Origin: an alpha proteobacterium AAP38
GTDB lineage: Bacteria > Pseudomonadota > Alphaproteobacteria > Azospirillales > Azospirillaceae
Reading direction: 5' to 3'
Length of the DNA stretch: 64,000 nt
Assembly (NCBI GenBank): GCA_001296005.1
Contig: LJHR01000035.1
Span: 62,001 to 126,000, forward strand
Shown piece after piece: positions 1 to 7,913 of the stretch (the stretch's first letter is position 1; the number at the start of each line of letters is the position of its first letter). The position numbers and the translations under genes are program-made. The notes beneath the pieces are model-generated. The model worked only from the letters and a program-made list of their open reading frames with translations. It did no database searches and was not told the DNA's origin.

Positions 1-538
1 AGGTGTCGGCGCTGACCACGTTGGTGACGCGGCTGTTCGACATGCCCTCGATGGAGTTCACATTGGCGCGGCTGCCGGCAGTGCTGTCCAGCGTCAGGCC
101 GTTGCCGACCAGAAGGTTCTTGCCCTGATAGCCGCTGTCACGGGCGATCTTGTCGATCTGATCCTTCAGGCGGTTGAACTGCTCGGCCAGCGACTTACGG
201 GTGGCGACGCTGGCGGCGTCGGTGCCCAGGTTGCCGTAAGCCGTGGTGGTCAAGCCCTTCGCCTGTTCGATCAGGCTCTCGATGGCCGTGATACCCTTGT
301 CGCCAGCCTGGATCGTGCTGATCGACTGGCCCATGCTTTCCTTCAGCTTGGACAGGTCGGTGGCACGAACGCTGAGGCCCTTGGCCGCGAAGAAGTTGGT
401 GGGACCGTCAAGGGCAGAGTTGATCTTGTTGCCCGTGGACAGACGGTTCTGAATGCTTTCCACCTGCTTGTTGGTCTTCTGGAGCAGCAGCAGGTTGTTG
501 CGCATTCCTGCGGTCAACTGAACGTCACTGGTCGACAT
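1..538 (-). CDS. fliC: flagellin, 3' end beyond window
   Basis: Reads as the N-terminal half of a flagellin, the structural protein of the flagellar filament, exported by the flagellar type III apparatus. The start ATG at 538 is preceded by a good Shine-Dalgarno (AGGAG, 7 bases upstream). The N-terminus MSTSDVQLTAGMRNNLL and the following helix-rich stretch with NRLSTGNKINSALD and FFAAKGL are the conserved D0/D1 hallmark of flagellins. About 179 residues are visible; the variable centre and C-terminal D0 lie left of the window. A sigma-54 type promoter sits about 280 bases upstream (820-835), fitting late flagellar gene control. The copy or class of flagellin cannot be told from this half. 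Confidence 0.93.
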   Translation of the reverse strand, partial: MSTSDVQLTAGMRNNLLLLQKTNKQVESIQNRLSTGNKINSALDGPTNFFAAKGLSVRATDLSKLKESMGQSISTIQAGDKGITAIESLIEQAKGLTTTAYGNLGTDAASVATRKSLAEQFNRLKDQIDKIARDSGYQGKNLLVGNGLTLDSTAGSRANVNSIEGMSNSRVTNVVSADT

Positions 539-819
539 GGTATATCTCCTTTTGAGCCGTGAGAGGGGCCGTTTCGGCCCAAATCGATCTCGTGGACTTG
601 TCAGGAAGGACGTCGCCGTAACCCGTGGAAGACGCCGGGTGCAGTGCATGACCGGCAGTTTCTTGTCGGATCGGGCAATCCGTTTTGCTGATCGCGGTAT
701 CAGGCTTGCTTGGCTTATCGCCTTAAAGGCTGGTCTGCACCGCTACTCGCTCAACGCCTTGTCCAGAGCTTCGGTCTCTTCCTCCTGAGGGTGAACACGA
801 TTGGGTTCGACAGGTGATA

Positions 820-835
820 AGCAGGAAGCGTGCCA
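820..835 (-). promoter_or_regulatory. sigma-54 (-24/-12) promoter for flagellin
   Basis: On the minus strand this reads TGGCACGCTTCCTGCT. The GG and GC doublets are separated by exactly 10 bases, the RpoN spacing, and TGGCAC matches the -24 element fully. Transcription would start near 808 and give a leader of about 270 bases before the flagellin ATG at 538. Sigma-54 control of flagellar genes is common in alphaproteobacteria. Confidence 0.7.
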
Positions 836-1042
836 AGTTCACAGACGCCCGAAGACCTATACTTAAGAGGTATATTGCAGGGTACACAGAGCCTGAAACG
901 GCGCATTCTTGCCGCCTTGGGGCCGGTCTGGACGGGGGCTCTGGGCGATTTTTGCCTAGGCAGGCATTTCCTGCCGAGCCCCGGAAACAGGCCAAGGGGG
1001 CAAGGCGGCGGCGGCTTTTGCCGCCTGGAACGGGTTCGCTTA

Positions 1043-1089
1043 GAGCTGTTTTCGGATGACCGGAAACAGCTCCGGCGGCGATCGCCGCC
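1043..1089. repeat. tandem palindromes in the flagellin/tRNA-Arg intergenic region
   Basis: The 690-base gap between flagellin and the tRNA-Arg terminator holds no convincing gene. It contains a hairpin at 1043-1072 (GAGCTGTTT paired with AAACAGCTC, with further pairing up to a 4-base loop) followed directly by a perfect 16-base palindrome GGCGGCGATCGCCGCC at 1074-1089. Neither has a T tract, so they may be REP-like or transcript-stabilising elements rather than terminators. Confidence 0.45.
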
Positions 1090-1174
1090 GCGCGGCACGT
1101 GCAGCGTAAGTCAAGCTGCGGATGCAGCGCCGACGCCTGAGGAAACGAAAAGCTAGAGCGTGGTTCCGGAAACG

Positions 1175-1209
1175 AAAAAGGGCCGCCCGTCACATCGGAC
1201 GGGCGGCCC
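1175..1209 (-). terminator. intrinsic terminator of tRNA-Arg
   Basis: A perfect 12-bp stem (GGGCCGCCCGTC with GACGGGCGGCCC, 6-base loop) is followed on the minus strand by TTTTT. It lies 16 bases past the tRNA-Arg CCA end and ends the transcript that runs through the complex I gene and the tRNA. Confidence 0.9.
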
Positions 1210-1224
1210 TTTCGATCAGATGTT

Positions 1225-1301
1225 TGGCGACCCCAGCAGGATTCGAACCTGCGACCGCTCGCTTAGAAGGCGAGTGCTCTATCCAGCTGAGCTATGGGGC
1301 C
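1225..1301 (-). tRNA. tRNA-Arg(TCT)
   Basis: Minus strand starts GGCCCCATAGCTCAGCTGG and ends GGGTCGCCA with an encoded CCA. The anticodon loop is CTTCTAA, giving anticodon TCT (arginine AGA). The T-loop GGTTCGAATCC is canonical and total length is 77 bases. It lies 15 bases downstream of the complex I gene, same strand, and is probably co-transcribed with it. Confidence 0.97.
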
Positions 1302-1316
1302 GGATAGGGGAAAGGA

Positions 1317-1622
1317 TCAGAACCGGCCGATGCGCGGACGGTCGGTGCGGAAATTATCCGCGTAATTCTTGGGGATTACCCGGCGTTCCTGCCATTCGGC
1401 GACATCGGCATCCCAACCCTTCTTGGCGACAAAGGCCAATGCTGCCTCCTTGGTCGGGAACTTGACGCGCACCTGGTTCAGCGTGTCGCCGGAGCTGGTC
1501 CAGCCCATCATGGGCTCCGGACGGCGCGGGGTGGCCAGTTCGTATTCCAACACCCAGTCACCGACCTTGCCGCGGCCGGACTGCATGGTGGTCTTGGACG
1601 GCTGGTAAATCCGGACCTTCAT
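1317..1622 (-). CDS. complex I accessory subunit, NDUFS4-like (ETC complex I family)
   Basis: A 101-residue protein of the ETC complex I / NDUFS4 (18 kDa) family, an accessory subunit on the peripheral arm of NADH:ubiquinone oxidoreductase in alphaproteobacteria and mitochondria. The sequence begins MKVRIYQPSKTTMQSG, has the core WVLEYELATPRRPEPMMGWTSS split into typical family blocks, and ends with the basic tail RTDRPRIGRF. Length fits the bacterial family. The start at 1622 has CAGGG 7 bases upstream. Only 25 bases separate the start codon from the left end of the Tn7-like element, so the native promoter has probably been displaced. Confidence 0.9.
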   Translation of the reverse strand: MKVRIYQPSKTTMQSGRGKVGDWVLEYELATPRRPEPMMGWTSSGDTLNQVRVKFPTKEAALAFVAKKGWDADVAEWQERRVIPKNYADNFRTDRPRIGRF

Positions 1623-1642
1623 GGCGAACCCTGTGACTGATG

Positions 1643-1647
1643 GTTGA
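1643..1647 (+). repeat. left target-site duplication (GTTGA)
   Basis: The five bases directly outside the left transposon end are GTTGA; the five outside the right end (35240-35244) are ATTGA. Tn7-family transposases duplicate 5 bases, so this is read as a duplication with one later substitution. Confidence 0.7.
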
Positions 1648-1665
1648 TGTCATTCATAGCATAAC
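1648..1665 (+). repeat. left terminal inverted repeat
   Basis: TGTCATTCATAGCATAAC matches the right end (35239 to 35222, minus strand) at TGTC, at three inner positions and over the final CATAAC with no gaps. The pattern TGT..GAT..CATAA also resembles the terminal TnsB sites of other Tn7-like elements. Confidence 0.8.
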
Positions 1666-1718
1666 GAGCCTCGCTTGCTACCCCAAGCCCTTGATTTTGT
1701 AAAGGGGGGATTTAGAGT

Positions 1719-1730
1719 TGATACCATAAC
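1719..1730 (+). repeat. left inner TnsB-site-like repeat
   Basis: TGATACCATAAC; its partner near the right end is TGACACCATAAC on the minus strand (11 of 12 identical). It shares CATAAC with the terminal repeat, so it is probably a second TnsB-binding site. Confidence 0.65.
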
Positions 1731-1778
1731 AATACAAAAATTAAAACATAATATTAACTCGACTAGATTAAAAAAATA

Positions 1779-1800
1779 GCCCGAAACTGATCGTTCGGGC
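1779..1800 (-). terminator. intrinsic terminator of the tns operon
   Basis: GCCCGAA and TTCGGGC form a 7-bp stem with an 8-base loop; on the minus strand it is followed by TATTTTTTT. It sits 27 bases past the tniQ stop and would shield the complex I gene from tns transcription. Confidence 0.85.
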
Positions 1801-1826
1801 CAGTTAAATTGTAATAATATTACACA

Positions 1827-3677
1827 TTAAATCATCTGCAATTCCATTCTGGAATAAAATGGCTGCGACCCATTATCTGATTGGATTACGGGTTTCACCC
1901 CCTGCCGCAGGTAGTTTTCTCGAATATATTCATATCCAACTTCCTTCGCTGCACCGCCGAGCGTGACATACTCCCTATCGAAGCATTCCAAATCGTCGCG
2001 GTGGATGAAAATGCATCTGCGTTTGGTAACCGGGTTCGGCATCACCCGATGCGCCAACAGGCCCCTGAAAACCAATGACCTTGTCGTCCCGGCTCCCCAT
2101 GCCATCCGTTCCCTGACTTCATCGATCGTCAAGTATGGCCATGGCTCGTTCTCAGCTTCCACCTCGACAAGCATCCGGCGCACCTCGGCAGGATCGACGA
2201 CAACTGGAAGATCGCCATGGTGGACCTCAGACTTGGCAACCCTTGCCAGCCGACCTTCCACCACAAGCCTTACCACGCGAGCATATGCCGACCGGCAAAG
2301 CTTGGAGGCTATGGAGGGAGGTGTCATCCCTGGCAAAGCCGCCTCCATGGTCACCTGTCTGTCCACCTTCTCGATAAACCCGTTCAGATCAGCCTCCGTG
2401 AAGGCAGTTCGGAACGACTTCCCCTCTCCTCCCTTGAAGAATGGCACCAGCACCTCGTCGTCCATCAGATCCTGGAGCCGTTGCCTTGTGATCCGCAGGC
2501 GTTTGGCTGCATCCTTCGGGATCACCAGGGAGCGAAGCGGCTCCAGAAGCGGATCGACGTGCTCTACCGGGAAAACGATGCGCTCGTTCTGCAGTGCCTT
2601 GTTCGCATCGTTCACCAAACCCCGCATTTCCAGATAGTTGCGCATGCGCAAAGCCGTGACCCCGATATGTCGAGCAGCCGCGGCGATTGACCAGATCCTG
2701 CGTTGACCGACGGATACCCCGAAGATGGTGTCGGACGGCGCCAACGGCAATGTCGACAACATTTCCTCGCGGATCACGTCCCGAACTGGATCGAGGCCCT
2801 TCTCCTCGATCACCTCCAGCAGCCAATCATAGAGAACGCCGAAGAGGCTCGATCCGCCAGGGTCGCCGCTGCTATCCCAGAAGGCCGACATGGTAACGCG
2901 AACGAAATCCCGAAACGCCTCCTCACCCTTGATAAGGATATCGCAACCGACACCGGTCGCCTGCGCCGCAGCTTCCTCGTCAAGCTCCCGGACGGAGGCT
3001 TTCGCCCCGTAGATTGAGACTGCCCCGACTACCTCGCACAGCCTCACGGCGAGATACATCGGCACGCCATCAAGAAGCCAGGGCTTGGAGGAATTCTCCA
3101 GTCCATACAATCGGCTGAACAGGTACCGTTCCAAGCTGGTAGGCTGTCTGGCGGCTCCCTGCCCAGGATTTCCGCGGGTCTGTTCAACATATGGTGCAAT
3201 AGCCGATGTGAAATCGGCGATCACGGCGGACTTCCCCGGCTTGCCGCAAGAGATCAACCCGCAGCCATGGACCGGACAAGACCGGAACCAGGACAGCTGC
3301 CAATGGACACGTTGGAACGGAGCCGCTTTATTAAGGTCCGACCAGGCTGAGACATCCTCCGACAGGCATTCCGGGCAGAACCGGACATGATTCCGGCGCG
3401 AAGCAGCAGCGGTCACGATTTGCCCGCAGACCCGAAAAAGACGCTCGCCGACCTTCGTGAAGGAACGACCACGCAGGACTTCGACATCCACTCCCGACAC
3501 ATCTGCCAGGCCGACAAGCGCCTTCTCGTCTCCGTCCACCAATCCTGACAGCGTGAAGCCCATGTCCGAGCTGAACTCCCGCGCGTTGCACCAGTTCCAC
3601 GCAGCTAGGCGGGAACAGTAGCTGGTCGGTGTCTCGTGGGGATTCAGGGGAAGGGTCCTGGATAGGGTTCCGCTCAT
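1827..3677 (-). CDS. tniQ: TniQ/TnsD-family target-selection protein
   Basis: A 616-residue TniQ-family protein, the target selector of Tn7-like transposition that binds an attachment site and recruits TnsC. The N-terminal TniQ zinc finger is visible as CPEC (C101, C104) and SCPVHG (C134, H137). The long C-terminal part looks like a row of winged-helix/excisionase-like modules, as in TnsD proteins that read a fixed chromosomal site; short CRISPR-linked TniQ proteins lack this. The start is set by an ATGA overlap with the tnsC stop (ATG at 3677); the longer open frame upstream lies inside tnsC. The likely site read is the 3' end of tRNA-Pro at the right edge. Last gene of the operon, followed by a terminator. 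Confidence 0.9.
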   Translation of the reverse strand: MSGTLSRTLPLNPHETPTSYCSRLAAWNWCNAREFSSDMGFTLSGLVDGDEKALVGLADVSGVDVEVLRGRSFTKVGERLFRVCGQIVTAAASRRNHVRFCPECLSEDVSAWSDLNKAAPFQRVHWQLSWFRSCPVHGCGLISCGKPGKSAVIADFTSAIAPYVEQTRGNPGQGAARQPTSLERYLFSRLYGLENSSKPWLLDGVPMYLAVRLCEVVGAVSIYGAKASVRELDEEAAAQATGVGCDILIKGEEAFRDFVRVTMSAFWDSSGDPGGSSLFGVLYDWLLEVIEEKGLDPVRDVIREEMLSTLPLAPSDTIFGVSVGQRRIWSIAAAARHIGVTALRMRNYLEMRGLVNDANKALQNERIVFPVEHVDPLLEPLRSLVIPKDAAKRLRITRQRLQDLMDDEVLVPFFKGGEGKSFRTAFTEADLNGFIEKVDRQVTMEAALPGMTPPSIASKLCRSAYARVVRLVVEGRLARVAKSEVHHGDLPVVVDPAEVRRMLVEVEAENEPWPYLTIDEVRERMAWGAGTTRSLVFRGLLAHRVMPNPVTKRRCIFIHRDDLECFDREYVTLGGAAKEVGYEYIRENYLRQGVKPVIQSDNGSQPFYSRMELQMI

Positions 3678-4684
3678 TTCGCACCCCGGCGCTTGCGTGA
3701 GGAAGCCTGGAGAGGTGCCGCATCGAGGCGCGACACGGACGGGACGATCCGATCCCAATCAGATACCAGGAAGATGTTGTCTTCGGGAGAGCAGTCCCGC
3801 TCGTCGACGTAAGCCTGCCCGAAATCCGCCATGCCGACCATGGCGCCCGACCCGGCGCGGGAATACGCGGCAAGGATGGCCCTCCTGACAAGCACGATCG
3901 CGGACCCCAGGCCACGTTCGGACGCCACGATCAGGCGATGGGCGAACTCATCCGTCTGGATTTCGCTGCCAGCGACCATGGAGGCATGGTTCACAACGAT
4001 CCCATGGATGATGTCCTGAACCAGTACCGCGTCGTGGGGAAACGCCAGCGGGGCGAAGCGGAAAGTCTGGCTGCGGCGTTCGACCTGGCGATCACCGCAG
4101 ATGAAGGACGAAAGCACGGGCAGGCCGCTCAGGATCAGGCTCAAGGGCCAATCCCGTTGCTGCATGATGCTCTTGAAGGTGTCGCGCAGCCTGGTCAGTT
4201 CAAAATCGCTGCCGCGGCCCATTGTATGGTGGGCTTCATCCAGCCAGATGAACCTGACACCACGCTCCTTAACGTGGCGCCGAACCTTTTCCCAGATGAT
4301 GTGGTCCGGGAGGTCCCGGATCAGGGGGTAGCCGAGGCTTTCGAGGATTGTCCTGCCCAGCTGCTTGAGCGTGCAGGGCGATGGGGCGGTCAGCCGTAGG
4401 AAGTTGCCACTGTCTAGGCCGGTGATGCGCGGGACCGCCTTTTCGATCGTCCAGGTCTTGCCAGCTCCTGACGTGCCAATGACGGCCAACATCCGCCCTT
4501 CGGGGTGCTGACCGGCTGCTGCGGCATGGGTTTCGTCGACGAAGTCCTGAAGGTCCTGGCGGAAACGATCGTCGCGGTCCGTCTTGATGTATTTATCAGA
4601 GATCTGCGACGACAATGCCGCTCGGTTTGCAAACAGCGAAACAGACGGCAACGTCGACGGGGTGGAAGTCATCTGGGTGTCCAT
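3674..4684 (-). CDS. tnsC: TnsC/TniB-type AAA+ transposition regulator
   Basis: A 336-residue AAA+ ATPase that links target selection by TniQ to the TnsAB transposase. Walker A is GTSGAGKT (residues 70-77) and Walker B is FIWLDEAHH (145-153), typical of the TniB/TnsC family. Two starts are possible: TTG at 4690, which overlaps the tnsB stop, and ATG at 4684. GGAGG lies 7 bases before the ATG but only 1 base before the TTG, so the ATG is chosen. The length is shorter than Tn7 TnsC (about 555 residues) and closer to the compact TnsC/TniB of other Tn7-like elements. The stop overlaps the tniQ start. Confidence 0.92.
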   Translation of the reverse strand: MDTQMTSTPSTLPSVSLFANRAALSSQISDKYIKTDRDDRFRQDLQDFVDETHAAAAGQHPEGRMLAVIGTSGAGKTWTIEKAVPRITGLDSGNFLRLTAPSPCTLKQLGRTILESLGYPLIRDLPDHIIWEKVRRHVKERGVRFIWLDEAHHTMGRGSDFELTRLRDTFKSIMQQRDWPLSLILSGLPVLSSFICGDRQVERRSQTFRFAPLAFPHDAVLVQDIIHGIVVNHASMVAGSEIQTDEFAHRLIVASERGLGSAIVLVRRAILAAYSRAGSGAMVGMADFGQAYVDERDCSPEDNIFLVSDWDRIVPSVSRLDAAPLQASSRKRRGAK

Positions 4685-4686
4685 GT

Positions 4687-6867
4687 TCAATCCTCCGTAA
4701 TAAAGCTGGTTGATCCGATGCGGGCCCTGCCCGCCGTCGGCGTGGTGGGGGCGGGCGCCGAAAATGCCTCGTGCCGCAATTCAATGCTTTCGGTGGGCAT
4801 ATCCTCCGTCTCCATGCCGGGTAGTTCCCTGGCCCGGCCGCCCCGCGCCTTGAAGTCGAACTTCGTGAACAGGCGCTTTTCCATCCGCTCCAGGTCGTCG
4901 GCGCCAAGGATGGCACTACCCAGTTCGGCAGCATTTGCTGCCTCGTCCGCCTGCTCCCGGATGGACCGGATGGCATCGGCGACGATGTGCGACGACAGGT
5001 GTTCCATGTCCGCATTGCGCCGACCGAGGTCCTTTGCGGCGGTGGTCCATTCCCACCAGGTGACGCCATCGAGCGCCAAACCGTCCATGGCCGGCGGAAC
5101 GCTAATCCAACCATCCGGCGTCTGGACGGAGACCCTGCCGAGGTCCCAGCGGCCAACTTTTACGGTCACTTCGCCCAGTCCTGCCTTGCGACGCAGTTCC
5201 TGGAGTTCCCGGGACTGGTAGTGGATCCCCAGGATGCGGACGCCCTGGTTGGAGATCCGACGCTGGCACGGAATGCCGAAGATGCACCGACGGGTATCGT
5301 CATCTGGAGGCGGCAGCACCCCGAACTGGGCGACCAGCCGATTCCAGGTCTGGAGCGGCGTTGCCCCTGCCAGTTCAGCATGCGGGCGATTATGATAGGC
5401 ATCGACTACATAGCGGACGAGGGTGCGGTTAAGGGTTTCCAAGTTGACACTGGCATGGCCTTCGGCGTCGTAGTCCCCCCTCTCCACGGGATTGGAAAAG
5501 GTCTGGCCCTGGAAGTACCGGGCGAACTCACGCTGGAATGTCCCGAAGACCCGTTCAATCCGACCGCGCAGTTCGGGGACACCCGCCGGGGGGTAATGGC
5601 CACCTGCCCCAAGTGCGGCGATGGCCAGTTTTACCTGCTCCGCCCGGAAGGACGGGCCATTGTCCATGCTGACCGTCTCCGGAATGCCGTGCATGTTCCA
5701 CGGTGACCGACAGCCGACCGCACCGGCGATTTCGGACTTGTCACGGACAACCATCTCCAGCGTGGTAACTGCGCTCGCTGCCGACGGTGCCGTCGTGAAG
5801 CGCAGGGCCAGGATGCAGCGCGTCGCACAGTCGATTGCGACCGATACCCAGACCCGACCGATTTCACCGATCTGCTCCCGCTGCTCGTCAGACAGCGATT
5901 CCCAGATGCCGGACTTTGAGAGCAATACCTGGAGAGACACCTGCCATTCGTCCATCTCCACGACTTCAAGGGGACGCACTACAGGGTCGCGGCCATAGAT
6001 AATGTTGAACTTCTGGCGTGCAGCTTCCGCACCGTACCGACCGGCTGTTACCGTGAATGGATCCAGGGTTCGGTTCAGATGCTTCCAGAATGTCTGGTAA
6101 CTGATGCTTTCGATCGGCTCCAGGTTCGCGGCCAACCGTTCCTTGTTCTTCTCTTCCAGGGCCATCCGATAGTCGCGGTAGATCATGACCTTGCTGTCAC
6201 GGTTCGCGCTGGCATAGCGCCCGACATGCTGGTTCACCAAGGCCCAGGCATCGCCCGACTTCCGCGGGTTCCTGTTGCCGCGCCCCTTCGTATTTGAACA
6301 AAGCGCGACGGCGACGAATCCGCCGTCGCGGAAGTCGCGCAGCCAACGGCGCAGGGTGGATGGCGTAGGAGGAAGCGAGACATTGACCTGAACTTCGCAT
6401 GAAGCCCGGCGGCCGGGACGACTGCCGGAACTGATCGTCCGGGTTGCCGTTACCTCGTCTCCCAAGATCTGAGCATGGATTTCGGCAATGGCGATCTTCA
6501 TCGAAGCGTCCGAGCGAGTGACGTCCTTCCGCTTCGCCTCCATTTCCATGAACATCTCGCAGTAGGCCTTGCGGCGCAGGATCCGGCGCTGTTCGTCCTG
6601 AGGAAGGTCGAACAGCGCCACGTCCCGGCCCTTGGCACGGCGCGCCGCCGTTTCGGGAAGGTAGAACCCCTGCTTCACGACAAGGGTGCCGGCCTGGGCG
6701 AAGCGGGCGATCTCGCCATGAGGGAGGAACTCGCGGACGTCGTTGTCCTCGACGCGGGCGAGATGGTGACCTCGATCGCTGGTGGAAACCGGCCGGTAGG
6801 CCTGACCGTTCAGCACGACCTGGTCATGCTTGGCGAGCCGGTACTGCACTGAATGCTGCATCATCAT
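4687..6867 (-). CDS. tnsB: TnsB-type DDE transposase
   Basis: A 726-residue DDE transposase that binds the element ends, cleaves 3' strands and joins them to the target. The catalytic triad is D306 in VEMDEW, D402 in MDNGPSF and E438 in GRIERVF; D402 and E438 are separated by 35 residues, the D,D35E spacing of the Mu/TnsB/retroviral integrase family. N-terminal helix-turn-helix segments (around 95-260) should bind the end repeats. The start lies in a run of three ATG codons with AAGGA upstream; the third (6861) has the best spacing. Twelve bases downstream of tnsA and translationally linked to tnsC. Confidence 0.93.
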   Translation of the reverse strand: MMMQHSVQYRLAKHDQVVLNGQAYRPVSTSDRGHHLARVEDNDVREFLPHGEIARFAQAGTLVVKQGFYLPETAARRAKGRDVALFDLPQDEQRRILRRKAYCEMFMEMEAKRKDVTRSDASMKIAIAEIHAQILGDEVTATRTISSGSRPGRRASCEVQVNVSLPPTPSTLRRWLRDFRDGGFVAVALCSNTKGRGNRNPRKSGDAWALVNQHVGRYASANRDSKVMIYRDYRMALEEKNKERLAANLEPIESISYQTFWKHLNRTLDPFTVTAGRYGAEAARQKFNIIYGRDPVVRPLEVVEMDEWQVSLQVLLSKSGIWESLSDEQREQIGEIGRVWVSVAIDCATRCILALRFTTAPSAASAVTTLEMVVRDKSEIAGAVGCRSPWNMHGIPETVSMDNGPSFRAEQVKLAIAALGAGGHYPPAGVPELRGRIERVFGTFQREFARYFQGQTFSNPVERGDYDAEGHASVNLETLNRTLVRYVVDAYHNRPHAELAGATPLQTWNRLVAQFGVLPPPDDDTRRCIFGIPCQRRISNQGVRILGIHYQSRELQELRRKAGLGEVTVKVGRWDLGRVSVQTPDGWISVPPAMDGLALDGVTWWEWTTAAKDLGRRNADMEHLSSHIVADAIRSIREQADEAANAAELGSAILGADDLERMEKRLFTKFDFKARGGRARELPGMETEDMPTESIELRHEAFSAPAPTTPTAGRARIGSTSFITED

Positions 6868-6879
6868 TTTCCTTCTTGC

Positions 6880-7680
6880 TCAGGCAGCCATGGCCGGACG
6901 ACGGAGGCGGACCATCGCCAGGTCGCCGATATGCGTGCCGTTGGCGAGTTCGAGCCCACCCTCGTCGATCAGGTTGACGACGGCGTTCAGGGCGCGGGCG
7001 GGCGGGAGGCAGGACATCGCAACCAAGCTGCGGATCGGCACGGCCCCTCGGAGACCGGCGGCTACCTGCGACGTCGCGCGCACGTCCTCATGGTTCCGGC
7101 AGGCCCGTGCCCTGAGGATGTGGCGGGCGTCAGCGACCTTCGCCCGCGGAACATGCTGTTCGGTGCAGATCTCGAAGCGGTCGGCGAAGCCGTCGCCCGT
7201 CTGCCGGCGGATAAGGGCGATGGTGTCCTCAATCCCGGAGGACCCGACCTTGGCGAGCGGCTTGACGGCATATGCGATCCGCGCGCCGGACACGGTCTCG
7301 ACCAGGAAGTCGAACGTGTGCCGCGCAGCACGGCCGTCCCGCCGGACATAGGCGACGGCGGGCGGCTGGTCATGGACGGCGACGATGCGCCGGTCCGTCA
7401 GCAACAGGTATGCAAGGTCGCGCTCAAGGGCGCTTTCATAGACGACCGCCCTGCCCGACACGGGATCATGGATCGATCCGCGGCATGAGAAGCGGCTGTT
7501 GGCTGCCGGCTTCCTCGACGCGATGGACGGGAGCGGCGGATTCCATACCCCGTCGGCGGTCTTGCCAACGGCCGGCTGGTCAGGACGGAGGGCATTGTCC
7601 TGATCGGAGGGCCTGATCGAGAAGAGGTCCAGGCCTGCACGCCTGGCATGGAGGTGTTGGGAAACGAGGTACTGGCGCAT
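6880..7680 (-). CDS. tnsA: TnsA-like endonuclease subunit
   Basis: A 266-residue protein placed directly before tnsB, matching Tn7 TnsA (273 residues) in size and position. TnsA cuts the 5' strands so the element moves by cut-and-paste. The nuclease core reads YESALERD (E82/E86), HTFDF (D124) and AYAVK (K140). In Tn7 TnsA the last motif is Q-V-K; here the position two before the lysine is alanine (A138), so one metal-binding residue may be lost or supplied elsewhere. The ATG at 7680 has GAGG 5 bases upstream; a longer frame from a TTG at 7752 has no ribosome site. The family call rests mainly on context and this motif set. Confidence 0.8.
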   Translation of the reverse strand: MRQYLVSQHLHARRAGLDLFSIRPSDQDNALRPDQPAVGKTADGVWNPPLPSIASRKPAANSRFSCRGSIHDPVSGRAVVYESALERDLAYLLLTDRRIVAVHDQPPAVAYVRRDGRAARHTFDFLVETVSGARIAYAVKPLAKVGSSGIEDTIALIRRQTGDGFADRFEICTEQHVPRAKVADARHILRARACRNHEDVRATSQVAAGLRGAVPIRSLVAMSCLPPARALNAVVNLIDEGGLELANGTHIGDLAMVRLRRPAMAA

Positions 7681-7890
7681 GATCGCCTCATCGGGCTGCC
7701 GGCAACCGTATAGCGGTGTGAACCGGCCGAACTCGGGGGGCCATCGGGGCAAAGGGAGGGCGGCGCCGTCAGAAACGACGGCGTTCGGAAACCCAGACCC
7801 CGACGGTGGCGGGCAGGCAGAGCAACGCTCAGCCTATGAGGCGCACCGGACGGTGGTTAGTGGAGTGGATGGTGGTGAGGTGGTTGGCGT

Positions 7891-7913
7891 GGGCCGTGCT
7901 CATTGCACGGCCC
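7891..7913 (-). other. hairpin with the stop codon in its loop
   Basis: GGGCCGTGC and GCACGGCCC form a perfect 9-bp stem whose 5-base loop contains the TGA of the FtsH-like gene. No T tract follows, so it is more likely an mRNA processing or attenuation element between this gene and tnsA than a terminator. Confidence 0.5.

Noticed and set aside
720-740. Sigma-28 -10-like box (GGCGATAA, minus strand) upstream of flagellin
   Set aside because: No TAAA -35 at the required spacing, and a much better sigma-54 site exists at 820-835.
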